Below, piece by piece: positions 16,638-23,163 of a stretch of DNA of 32,965 bases. The DNA comes from Halioglobus sp. (GTDB lineage Bacteria; Pseudomonadota; Gammaproteobacteria; Pseudomonadales; Halieaceae): assembly GCA_020443345.1 (NCBI GenBank), contig JAGRIH010000042.1, positions 38,891 to 71,855 of the forward strand, written 5' to 3'. A program made the position numbers and the translations under genes. Position 1 is the stretch's first letter, and each line of letters begins with the position of its first letter. The notes under the pieces are model-generated. The model did no database searches and was not told the origin of the DNA. It was given only the letters and a program-made list of their open reading frames with translations.

Positions 16638-17903
16638 TTAGCGCAGGTTGATTACGGTCTGGGTGACCGCGTCTTCGGTCTGGATCACCTGGGCGTTGGC
16701 CTGAAAGTTGCGCTGCGCCACGATCATGTTGACCAGTTGCTCGGTGATCTCCACGTTGGAATCCTCCAGTGCGCCCGACTGGATCAGCCCCAGGCCGGAG
16801 GTACCGGGCGTGCCCACGGTGGCCGCGCCGGAGGAAAAGGTCTCCGCCCAGCCGGTGTCGCCCAGCGGCTGCAGGCCGTTGGGGTTGGCAAAGCCCGCCA
16901 CCGCGACCTGCCCCAGGGCGCGTGTCTGGCCATTGGTGTAGCGGGCGAAGGCCACGCCGCTGTCATCGATGTCCAGGCCGCGCAACTGGCCGGTGGTGTA
17001 GCCGTCCTGCCGGATCGCGCTGACCGCAAAGGCCGCTCCGAACTGGGTGGCGTCCGACAGGCCGATGGTGAGGTCCTGGGGCTCGGCCCCGGTGGGCAGC
17101 CCGGCCTCGTTCAGCGGGTTCCAGCCGGTGATGCTGACCGCCACCGGCAGCGTGTTCGGATCGAACTTGCCGTTGGACTGGAAGGTCAGGGTGTCGGGCC
17201 CCGAGGTGGTGACGCCGTCTACCGTAGTGTGCACCTCCCACTCGTTGGCGGCGGCGGTTTTCACGAAATAAGCGGTCATCACATGCGCGTTGCCCAGGCC
17301 GTCGTAGACGGTGGTGGAGGTGGTGGCATTGTAGGACTCCGGGTCCGGCGCGGTGGGCGGCGTGGCAAAGGCGTCAAACGGCCCGCCAAAGGCCGCCGCG
17401 GGCGGCGCCTCGCGCGAATCCAGGTTGGTGGTCAGATCCACCACCCCGGTGGGGTTGGGATCGATCAGGGAGGTGTCGAGCTGCAGGTCGCCGACCTGGC
17501 CGGTGATGTTGCCGATACTGTCCGCCTGGTAGGACTGCAGCCGGTGTCCCTCGTTGGTCACGATGTAGCCCTCGCGGTCCACCTGGAAGCTGCCGGCGCG
17601 GGTGTAGACCGCGGCGCCGTTGTCGCTGAGCTTGAAGAAGCCGTTGCCGCTCAGGGCCAGGTCCAGGGCGTTGTTGGTGAAGCTGATATTGCCCTGGGTA
17701 AACTCCTGGGTAATGCCGGCGACACTCACCCCCTTGCCGATGGCGTTGCCGCCCGCGCCCAGCAGGCTGGTGGCGTAGATATCCGCAAACTCCGCGCGGG
17801 AGGTCTTGAAGCCGGTGGTGGAGCTGTTGGCGATGTTGTTGCCGATGACGCCCAGGTCCGCGGTGGCGGCCCGGATGCCCGATATCGCTGTATCAAATGC
17901 CAT
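16638..17903 (-). CDS. flgE: Flagellar hook protein FlgE
   Basis: FlgE polymerises into the hook, the universal joint. The 421-aa product begins MAFDTAISGIRAATADLGVI and has NNIANSSTTGFKTSRAEFAD, then the FVNNALDLALSGNGFF-like stretch (here SFTNNALDLALSGNGFFKLS). The D1/D2 central region contains DLTTNLDSREAPP and the SYNATTSTTVYDGLGNAHVM strand typical of FlgE. The C-terminus ALEDSNVEITEQLVNMIVAQ and RNFQANAQVIQTEDAVTQTV is diagnostic. AACAGGAG precedes the ATG. It follows flgD by 44 nt. Confidence 0.98.
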   Translation of the reverse strand: MAFDTAISGIRAATADLGVIGNNIANSSTTGFKTSRAEFADIYATSLLGAGGNAIGKGVSVAGITQEFTQGNISFTNNALDLALSGNGFFKLSDNGAAVYTRAGSFQVDREGYIVTNEGHRLQSYQADSIGNITGQVGDLQLDTSLIDPNPTGVVDLTTNLDSREAPPAAAFGGPFDAFATPPTAPDPESYNATTSTTVYDGLGNAHVMTAYFVKTAAANEWEVHTTVDGVTTSGPDTLTFQSNGKFDPNTLPVAVSITGWNPLNEAGLPTGAEPQDLTIGLSDATQFGAAFAVSAIRQDGYTTGQLRGLDIDDSGVAFARYTNGQTRALGQVAVAGFANPNGLQPLGDTGWAETFSSGAATVGTPGTSGLGLIQSGALEDSNVEITEQLVNMIVAQRNFQANAQVIQTEDAVTQTVINLR

Positions 17904-17947
17904 GGTGTAACTCCTGTTGGTGTGCCTGTGGCGCGCACGAGCGCGGG

Positions 17948-18619
17948 TTAAAAGATGCTTTTGATCTCGGCCATGCCGACCTGGTCACCGCCGTCGAGGT
18001 TCAGGCGGGTGGCGGTACCGGTGGGGTCCACTGTCACCGATTCGATGTTGCGGTGCGCATACACGTTGAGCGCTGTGCTGTGCTCACCGGATTGGGCCTC
18101 TGCGCTGAGGCGGTAGCGGCCCGGGGGCAGGCGCTCGCCGTCGGCGCCGGCACCGTCCCAGCTCACGCTGAAATCCCCCGCGGGACGGGCGCCGATCGGC
18201 TGCGTGTCGACCAGACGCCCGTGCATGTCCTGTACAAAGAGGGTGACATTGGCCGTTGACTCGGGCAGCGCAATTTGTGCGCGCAGTTCGCCCTCGGCCT
18301 GCAGGGTGCCCAGGTTGCTGTCGGTGACCACCTCGCGACCCACCAGGTCCGCGGCCTGCAGCGCCTGGCTGGACAGCAGCGCCGAGGACAGATCGCCCAG
18401 CCCGGTCTGCAGTGCCTGGATGCCGCTGACGGTGCCGAACTGGGCGATCTGGCTGAGAAATTCAAAGTTGTCCATCGGCTTGGTCGGGTCCTGGTTTTCC
18501 ATCTGCGCCACCATCAGCGCCATGAAATCGTCCTGACCCAGTTCGTCCGGGCTGTTTTTGGTCCTGGCGCTGCTCGGCGCGGTGGGGAACAGTTCGCTGA
18601 GGCTCTGTACAGCTTCCAT
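17948..18619 (-). CDS. flgD: Hook-cap (hook assembly scaffold) protein FlgD
   Basis: FlgD sits at the tip of the growing hook and directs FlgE addition. The 223-aa product has the conserved N-terminal motif DELGQDDFMALMVAQMENQD followed by PTKPMDNFEFLSQIAQFGTV (residues about 25-65). The FlgD tudor/Fn3-type C-terminal domain (about 90-210) includes GRLVDTQPIGARPAGDFSVSW and LPPGRYRLSAEAQ. The order of motifs and the length fit the family. It starts 15 nt after flgC and precedes flgE, the usual flgBCDE order. Confidence 0.96.
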   Translation of the reverse strand: MEAVQSLSELFPTAPSSARTKNSPDELGQDDFMALMVAQMENQDPTKPMDNFEFLSQIAQFGTVSGIQALQTGLGDLSSALLSSQALQAADLVGREVVTDSNLGTLQAEGELRAQIALPESTANVTLFVQDMHGRLVDTQPIGARPAGDFSVSWDGAGADGERLPPGRYRLSAEAQSGEHSTALNVYAHRNIESVTVDPTGTATRLNLDGGDQVGMAEIKSIF

Positions 18620-18634
18620 GGGGGTGTGCTCCTG

Positions 18635-19051
18635 TTAGCGGCCGAGGTTCAGGGTTTGCATGATGAGATGTTTGGCCGTGTTCATGGCCTCTATGTTGCT
18701 CTGGTAGGAACGCGAGGCCGAAATCATGTTGGCCGTTTCCTCCACCGTGTTGATAGCGGATGAATAAATGTAGCCCTCGGCATCGGCCAGCGGGTGGCCC
18801 GGGGAGTACTCCCTGCGCGGTTCGGCCTGGCTCTGCACGATGCGCGTCACGCGCACACCGGCAGCGGGGCTGTCGCTGTCCAGCACGCTGTCGAGGGTTG
18901 CGGCGAACACCGGGTAGCGCGCCCGGTAGACCTCGTCGGGCCTGCCGCTCACCACCTCGGCGTTGGCCAGGTTGCTTGAAATGGTGCTCAGGCGCACGCT
19001 CTGGGCGTTCAGCGCCGAGCCGGCCACGTCAAATACACTGAATAGACTCAT
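18635..19051 (-). CDS. flgC: Proximal rod protein FlgC
   Basis: FlgC is a proximal rod subunit. The 138-aa product starts MSLFSVFDVAGSALNAQSVR and continues LSTISSNLANAEVVSGRPDE, the FlgC form of the rod motif. The RYPVFAATL stretch and the C-terminal EETANMISASRSYQSNIEAM, NTAKHLIMQTLNLGR, are characteristic. It begins 3 nt after the flgB stop, and a strong GGGGGAA lies across that junction, so the two are translated together. Confidence 0.97.
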   Translation of the reverse strand: MSLFSVFDVAGSALNAQSVRLSTISSNLANAEVVSGRPDEVYRARYPVFAATLDSVLDSDSPAAGVRVTRIVQSQAEPRREYSPGHPLADAEGYIYSSAINTVEETANMISASRSYQSNIEAMNTAKHLIMQTLNLGR

Positions 19052-19054
19052 GGC

Positions 19055-19471
19055 TTATTCCCCCCGCAGGGCCAGCTTCAGGCCCTGGATGCGGCCGTTG
19101 AGGAAGTTCAGGCTGGCCTGGTAGCGAATGGCGTTGTCCATGAAGGCCGCGTGTTCGCGGTCGGTTTCCACCGTATTGCCGTCCAGCGACGGCTGCGCGG
19201 GGATGCGGTAGCGCAGTTCGCCGGCTATAGCGGAGCTGGAGCTGCTGGAACCGGTGCCCCCCTCGAGGCCCAGGTGCCGCTCGCTGGTGCGCCGCAGGGT
19301 GCCCGGCGCGTCGCCGGCGGCGTTGGCCAGCGCCCGGCCAAAATCGATGTCGCGCGCCTTGTAGTGCGGCGTGTCGGCGTTGGCCAGGTTGGCGGCGATC
19401 AGCGCAGAGCGCTGCGAGCGCAGGGCCAGTACCCGCGGTGATACGCCAAATGTGGTGTCGATCATGTTCAT
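19055..19471 (-). CDS. flgB: Proximal rod protein FlgB
   Basis: FlgB is a proximal rod subunit. I chose the ATG at 19471 (138 aa, MNMIDTTFGVSP...) because GGAGGAG sits 7 nt upstream; the frame's extension to 19501 runs into the promoter region. Motifs are ALRSQRSALIAANLANADTP followed by HYKARDIDFGRALA, the conserved FlgB segment, and the C-terminal DREHAAFMDNAIRYQASLNF typical of FlgB. It heads the flgBCDEFGHIJKL block and diverges from flgA across 178 nt. Confidence 0.97.
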   Translation of the reverse strand: MNMIDTTFGVSPRVLALRSQRSALIAANLANADTPHYKARDIDFGRALANAAGDAPGTLRRTSERHLGLEGGTGSSSSSSAIAGELRYRIPAQPSLDGNTVETDREHAAFMDNAIRYQASLNFLNGRIQGLKLALRGE

Positions 19472-19496
19472 GGTTAGTCTCCTCCAGCCCTGAGTA

Positions 19497-19512
19497 TTCA
19501 TAAATCGTGCCA
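19497..19512 (-). promoter_or_regulatory. Candidate sigma-54 promoter for the flgB block
   Basis: On the minus strand TGGCACGATTTATGAA has a perfect -24 element (TGGCACG) at the right spacing, but the -12 element is ATGAA instead of TTGCA. The predicted start (about 19486) would leave only the Shine-Dalgarno as leader. Support comes from an IHF-like site upstream and from known sigma-54 control of flgB in Pseudomonas. Confidence 0.4.
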
Positions 19513-19530
19513 GTTTTATTTACCTATAAA

Positions 19531-19543
19531 AATCATATACTTA
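19531..19543 (+). promoter_or_regulatory. IHF-like site upstream of flgB
   Basis: AATCATATACTTA matches the IHF consensus WATCAANNNNTTR at 8 of 9 specified positions and lies in an AT-rich island. It would sit at about -45 to -57 relative to the candidate flgB sigma-54 start, where IHF commonly bends DNA between promoter and enhancer. Confidence 0.4.
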
Positions 19544-19578
19544 AATACCGACTGCGCCTGTCGCACCGGCGGGGAAGC

Positions 19579-19632
19579 GGCAAGCGGCCACCGCTGCGGC
19601 AAGGCTTGCCACCCCGCGCGGGAAGTCTTGCC
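19579..19632. repeat. Cluster of four GGCAAG/CTTGCC motifs
   Basis: GGCAAG occurs at 19579 and 19598, and its complement CTTGCC at 19605 and 19627, in a roughly symmetrical arrangement. The block lies about 90-150 bp upstream of the candidate flgB start and just before flgA. This is a natural place for an activator binding site (enhancer). Confidence 0.45.
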
Positions 19633-19649
19633 AGTCAGATGTGGCATGA

Positions 19650-20402
19650 ATGATGCTTCTAAATACGCCGATGAAACCTTTAAGACCAAAAGCGCCAAAC
19701 ATTTGGCGGCACATGCTGGGCTGGGTCTTGCTGGCGGGTGCCGCACCGCCTCTCGACGCGGCGCCGGCCCGGCCGCAGCCGCTGTCCGATATCGTCGCCG
19801 TCGTGGAGGACGCCTGTCGCCGGGAGGCCGGCCACCGCGGTTACGACACGGTCAGCGTCACCGTGCGCTCCCTGGATCGGCGCCTGAACCTGCCGCAGTG
19901 CAGCCAGGCGCTGGTGTCTTTTCCGGTACAGGCACAGCAGGTGCTGGGTGCGCTGAGCATGGGCGTGCGCTGTGGCGGCGCGCAGCCGTGGACGATCTAT
20001 GTCAGAGCCGATGTGCAGGCCCGGCGCATGATTCCGGTGCTGACCGGGCCGCTGCCCGGTCGCAGCCTCATTACGGCCGACGATATCGAGCTGGTGCCGG
20101 TGTCGGCCGATGCGGTGCTGCACGGCGTGGTGCTCGAGCCGCAGCAGATTATCGGCCGGGAGCTGACCCGCTCGCTGGACGCCGGGTCGCCGCTCAAGGT
20201 GAGTCAATTGCGCCTGCCCAAGCTGGTCAGGCGCGGCAACCTGGTCACGCTGGTGTCCGGCGGCGCCGGTCTCGAAGTGAGGATGCAGGGCAAGGTGTTG
20301 GGCGACGGCGCCGCCGGCGATGTGGTCAAGGTCGCCAACCTCAGTTCGGGACAGGTGGTGGAAGGCGTGGTTAACCCGGACGGCAGTATCACGGTATACT
20401 GA
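19650..20402 (+). CDS. flgA: P-ring assembly chaperone FlgA
   Basis: FlgA is the periplasmic chaperone for FlgI. The product is up to 250 aa, with a signal peptide (MLGWVLLAGAAPPLDAAPA, residues about 22-40). The C-terminal SAF-type beta domain is typical: QARRMIPVLTGPLPGRSLIT, ADDIELVPVSADAV, then ELTRSLDAGSPLKVSQLRLP, and closing with LSSGQVVEGVVNPDGSITVY. The start is uncertain: ATGs at 19650, 19671 and 19713 are in frame and none has a clear Shine-Dalgarno. The first is listed. It diverges from flgB and precedes flgM by 109 nt if flgM starts at 20512. Confidence 0.93.
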   Translation: MMLLNTPMKPLRPKAPNIWRHMLGWVLLAGAAPPLDAAPARPQPLSDIVAVVEDACRREAGHRGYDTVSVTVRSLDRRLNLPQCSQALVSFPVQAQQVLGALSMGVRCGGAQPWTIYVRADVQARRMIPVLTGPLPGRSLITADDIELVPVSADAVLHGVVLEPQQIIGRELTRSLDAGSPLKVSQLRLPKLVRRGNLVTLVSGGAGLEVRMQGKVLGDGAAGDVVKVANLSSGQVVEGVVNPDGSITVY

Positions 20403-20442
20403 GCAGCACTTCACCGATCGGAAAAAAACTGCTATTTCGCAC

Positions 20443-20469
20443 TAAAGTTCTTGCACGAGCGGTCGATAA
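20443..20469 (+). promoter_or_regulatory. Sigma-28 (FliA) promoter for flgM-flgN
   Basis: TAAA (20443-20446), exactly 15 nt, then GTCGATAA (20462-20469) matches the FliA consensus TAAA-N15-GCCGATAA at 11 of 12 specified bases. The predicted start is near 20476, downstream of the first in-frame ATG at 20470. FlgM made from this transcript must therefore start later. FliA-dependent flgM gives the usual feedback loop. Confidence 0.85.
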
Positions 20470-20511
20470 ATGGAAATACAGGTATCACTCAAGGCCATGC
20501 CAGAGAAGACC

Positions 20512-20814
20512 ATGACAATCAGAGCCCCGCAAACCGACCTCAGCCAGGGATCACAACGCACCGCCCAGGTGGCGGGCAAACCCACTGCCGGTGCCGCCGC
20601 CGGCGCCAGGCCCGCCGCCGCTGCCGGCGATACGGTGACCCTGACCGCCACCGCCGCGGAGTTGCTGAAACTGGAGGACAGCCTGTCCGGGATGCCGGAC
20701 GTGGACCGCGCCCGCGTGGCCGAGATCAAGGCGGCCATCGCCGATGGCAGCTACCGCGTCGACCCGGAACAAATCGTCGATCGCCTGCTGGGTATCGAAA
20801 AGGAACTGGGCTGA
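20512..20814 (+). CDS. flgM: Anti-sigma-28 factor FlgM
   Basis: FlgM holds FliA inactive until the hook is complete, when it is exported. With the start at 20512 the protein is 100 aa: a flexible Ala/Gly-rich N-terminal half, then the sigma-binding half (DTVTLTATAAELLKLEDSLS, VDRARVAEIKAAIADGSYRV, DPEQIVDRLLGIEKEL), the typical FlgM pattern. The frame is open from an ATG at 20470, but the sigma-28 -10 box ends at the base before it. MTIRAPQ at 20512, with GAGAAG upstream, is the first well-placed start on that transcript; the ATG at 20497 is an alternative. flgN starts 4 nt later. Confidence 0.92.
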   Translation: MTIRAPQTDLSQGSQRTAQVAGKPTAGAAAGARPAAAAGDTVTLTATAAELLKLEDSLSGMPDVDRARVAEIKAAIADGSYRVDPEQIVDRLLGIEKELG

Positions 20815-20818
20815 CGCC

Positions 20819-21304
20819 ATGACCGGCGATGCGGCGCCAGGGCGGCAGCTTGCGCAGTTTCTGGAGCGGGAGCAGGACAGCCTGCAGCGCCTGCGAGACG
20901 TGCTCAGCCGCGAGCGTCGCGCACTGCTGGAGGCCGACGTGCCCGCCCTGGAGGCGGCCACTGCAGAAAAACACCGGGCCCTGCAGCAGCAGGCCGAGGC
21001 GGTGGCCCGGCGCCGCGACTACCTGCAGCGCGCCGGCTTTGCGGATACCGCTCAGGGCCTGACGGATTGCATTGCCGGTTGCGACGATCACAGCCAGTTG
21101 CGGGCCGTGCAGGCCGCTCTACAGACACTGGCCCGGACCTGCCGCGATGCCAACCGCGACAACGGCCGCCTGATCTCCCGCAAGCAGCAGCAGACGCGCG
21201 GCGCACTCGATATATTGCGCCGCTCAGACGGCGCCGCACCCACCTATACCGGCGGCGGCAATGCGGTCGCCGCGGCGTCCGGCCGGCTGCTGGGCAAAGC
21301 CTGA
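20819..21304 (+). CDS. flgN: FlgN-like export chaperone for FlgK/FlgL
   Basis: FlgN proteins chaperone the junction proteins FlgK and FlgL. The 161-aa product is nearly all helical with heptad-like leucines: RQLAQFLEREQDSLQRLRDV, LLEADVPALEAATAEKHRAL, and a C-terminal DNGRLISRKQQQTRGALDIL followed by LRRSDGAAPTYTGGGN. The 'N..l...k...l...l..L.....Y...G' end is the recognisable FlgN pattern. The ATG at 20819 is 4 nt after flgM; a frame extension to 20744 overlaps flgM and is rejected. The flgA-flgM-flgN order is as in Pseudomonas. Confidence 0.9.
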   Translation: MTGDAAPGRQLAQFLEREQDSLQRLRDVLSRERRALLEADVPALEAATAEKHRALQQQAEAVARRRDYLQRAGFADTAQGLTDCIAGCDDHSQLRAVQAALQTLARTCRDANRDNGRLISRKQQQTRGALDILRRSDGAAPTYTGGGNAVAAASGRLLGKA

Positions 21305-21323
21305 GCGGACCGGCTGCGCGGAC

Positions 21324-21746
21324 ATGTCGCGACACCCTGCAGTCCCGCTTGCCCCGCTGCCGAGCCGGGAGCAGCGCGCCAGCTTTCGCACCCATGTGCG
21401 GCTGGCACAGAGCCCCGCGTGCCGGGTATTGGTGACGCCGGTGTGCTCCTGCGCCGCTCGGCTGGAGGATCTGTCCGAGGGCGGGGTGCGCCTGCGCTTG
21501 AGCGACGTGTCGTCCAGCGTGGCGCAAACTTTGACCATCGGCGTGGCGCTGCGCGTGACGATCGCCTTTGAACGGGAGCACTGGCAGTGTCACGGGCGGC
21601 TCAAATACCTGCAAGCCCTCGGCGGCAGCGGCGTGACCCGTGCGGGCATCGTGTTTGACGGCCTGTGCGGCGTCCGCCTGAAATCCCTGCGGCGCAGCCT
21701 GATGCGCCAGCAACGACACAATATCAGGAACGGCCTGCCTGGCTGA
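21324..21746 (+). CDS. Single-domain PilZ protein in the flgZ position
   Basis: This is a 140-aa cytoplasmic protein with one PilZ domain, predicted to bind c-di-GMP. Both binding signatures are present: RASFR at residues 18-22 (RxxxR) and DLSEGG at 49-54 (DxSxxG), the usual distance apart, followed by GVRLRLSD and a beta-rich core. It ends with a basic tail (RRSLMRQQRHNIRN). In Pseudomonas the gene after flgMN is flgZ, a two-domain YcgR-like brake of about 250 aa. Here the N-terminal YcgR domain is absent, so a symbol is withheld. The ATG at 21324 is 19 nt after flgN; a start at 21261 would overlap flgN and is less likely. Confidence 0.85.
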   Translation: MSRHPAVPLAPLPSREQRASFRTHVRLAQSPACRVLVTPVCSCAARLEDLSEGGVRLRLSDVSSSVAQTLTIGVALRVTIAFEREHWQCHGRLKYLQALGGSGVTRAGIVFDGLCGVRLKSLRRSLMRQQRHNIRNGLPG

Positions 21747-21874
21747 AGCCGGCGCTGTCCGGCACCGTCAATTTTTCCGCACCTTTCCCCTATCGCCCCA
21801 AAGGCCACTTCGGGCGGTGTCATATTTCTGGCGCCATGGCTTTTCGTCGGCAAAAATGAGGTGAAATTAGTCGA

Positions 21875-21889
21875 TTTTTACGCTAAAAA
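21875..21889. repeat. Inverted repeat upstream of a sigma-54 promoter
   Basis: TTTTTACGCTAAAAA is a perfect inverted repeat with a 3-nt centre. It lies about 50-65 bp upstream of the predicted start of the GGDEF gene at 22047. It is a plausible operator or bend site, but the binding factor is unknown. Confidence 0.4.
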
Positions 21890-21914
21890 CGCCAAAACGG
21901 GTTGAGGCATAACC

Positions 21915-21930
21915 TGGCACGATGTTTGCT
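21915..21930 (+). promoter_or_regulatory. Consensus sigma-54 promoter for the second GGDEF gene
   Basis: TGGCACGATGTTTGCT matches the sigma-54 consensus TGGCACGNNNNTTGCW at every specified base, with the GG and GC dinucleotides 10 nt apart. The predicted start is near 21941, giving a leader of about 105 nt before the ATG at 22047. FleQ or FleR, both encoded downstream, are the obvious candidate activators. Confidence 0.88.
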
Positions 21931-22046
21931 TTGGTCATGTGTGCGAGGCGGTTGCGCGCTCGCCAGGAAGGTTCCAGTTGCCCGGTAGCGTCTGGACTCA
22001 ATTGCCGGGCAGGCACCCTACAAGTGATCAAGTGGGACGATCGACA

Positions 22047-22946
22047 ATGAAAAAAGTGGCGACACTGGAGGTGGCGGGTAGCGCCGCCAGAAAACCGATA
22101 CCGGGGCTGCACGAGCCTCTGCAGGCGCTGTCTGAGCGGGCCCTGTTAGGGCTGCATCGCCAGTTGCAGGGTACTCTGGGCCTGAGCTGCCTGGTCAACC
22201 GCTTCTTCGGGTGGCTCGCCGAGCAGCTGCCGGTGGCCAGCATCGAGTACGTGTACCCCGACGAGGGGCTGCGCCTGGTCGATGGCGAGGCGCGGCAGCA
22301 CAGCGCGCACTACGTGCTGCGCCTGGAGCAGCGCTACCTCGGCGAGGTGACGCTGACCGCACAGCAGCGCATGTCGGAGCGGCATCTGTTCGCGCAGGAG
22401 CAGGCGATGGGGGTGCTGGTGCACTGCGTCAAGAATGCCCTGGACCACCTGGCCCTGGAGAAGGTCGCCTATCACGACTCCCTCACCGGGGTGATGAACC
22501 GCACGGCGCTGGATGAGCTGCTGCCCAAGGAAGTCGATCGCGCGCGGCGCTACGACTACGACCTGTCCGTGGCGATGATCGATATCGACCACTTCAAGGC
22601 CATCAACGACCAGCTCGGCCACCTCGGGGCGGACGCGGTGCTGCGCGAGGTGGCCGGTGCCATCAAGGGCCAGTTGCGCAGCTCGGATCTCACCTTTCGC
22701 TACGGCGGGGATGAATTCCTGGTGGTGCTGCCCGGGACGGCGGCCAGCGGCGCGCGCAGTGCGGCGCAGCAGATCATGCGGGCGGTGGACCGGCACAATG
22801 CCGCGCAGCAGGCGCGCGGCGTCACGCCACAGCTGTGCATCGGGGTGGCCTCCCTGCAGATGGGGGACGATTCGGCGCAGCTGCTGTCGCGCGCGGACCG
22901 GGCCCTGTATGACGCGAAGCAGGCGGGGCGCAACTGTATTCGCTAG
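22047..22946 (+). CDS. GGDEF diguanylate cyclase under sigma-54 control
   Basis: This is predicted to make c-di-GMP in the cytoplasm. The 299-aa protein has an N-terminal region (about 1-140) with no membrane segment that looks like a degenerate sensor fold (LVNRFFGWLAEQLPVASIEY, then YVLRLEQRYLGEVTLTAQQR). A GGDEF domain follows (about 145-299): DSLTGVMNRTALDEL, AMIDIDHFKAINDQLGHLGA, GGDEF at 220-224, the I-site RSSD at 211-214, and the closing ADRALYDAKQAGRNCI. All catalytic and product-inhibition residues look intact. Start is the ATG at 22047 with GGGACGA upstream; an earlier in-frame start (21939) would be at the transcription start itself. It lies between the PilZ gene and fleQ, on the same strand. 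Confidence 0.93.
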   Translation: MKKVATLEVAGSAARKPIPGLHEPLQALSERALLGLHRQLQGTLGLSCLVNRFFGWLAEQLPVASIEYVYPDEGLRLVDGEARQHSAHYVLRLEQRYLGEVTLTAQQRMSERHLFAQEQAMGVLVHCVKNALDHLALEKVAYHDSLTGVMNRTALDELLPKEVDRARRYDYDLSVAMIDIDHFKAINDQLGHLGADAVLREVAGAIKGQLRSSDLTFRYGGDEFLVVLPGTAASGARSAAQQIMRAVDRHNAAQQARGVTPQLCIGVASLQMGDDSAQLLSRADRALYDAKQAGRNCIR

Positions 22947-23163
22947 TGTCCCTGGCAACCCTGCGCGCATCAGCCGCACAATTTGCCGGCACCATGAGGT
23001 GAGTGCCGCGCGGCGCATGTTACACTAGTGCGCCAACCGCAACGGAGCCGGGGTGGCGCAATCCTTCTTTCCGGGCGGTGAGTCGTGGCTGGGGTAGCAC
23101 CGATGGACCCGAGCATCTGCAACTATAAAAGCTGACGTCGTAACACAGGGAAAACAGGACCGC
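22947..23163. other. Gap upstream of fleQ
   Basis: This 217-nt stretch has no gene. CGGCAC (22987-22992) and GTGCCG (23003-23008) can form a hairpin that may end the GGDEF transcript, without a U-tract. TATAAA near 23125 is a possible -10 for fleQ, with no good -35. No sigma-54 or sigma-28 site is seen, which fits fleQ being the top of the cascade. AGGA precedes the fleQ ATG. Confidence 0.35.

Larger units (their letters stand above)
21747..22046. other. 300-nt gap carrying the promoter and leader of the second GGDEF gene
   Basis: No gene is supported. From left to right the gap holds GC-rich self-complementary sequence after the PilZ gene and a perfect inverted repeat TTTTTA-CGC-TAAAAA (21875-21889). 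A consensus sigma-54 promoter (21915-21930) follows, then a leader with a possible hairpin between TGCCCGG (21979-21985) and CCGGGCA (22005-22011). Confidence 0.6.

Noticed and set aside
19655-19680. GCCGATGA near the flgA start as a sigma-28 -10 box
   Set aside because: The four bases 15 nt upstream are GAAT, not TAAA, so the match is only to half of the promoter.
22029-22046. GTGGGACG before the GGDEF gene, reminiscent of part of a GEMM-I c-di-GMP riboswitch
   Set aside because: The flanking conserved core of the riboswitch (such as CAAAGCC and the paired P1 elements) is missing, and the stretch serves as the Shine-Dalgarno region.
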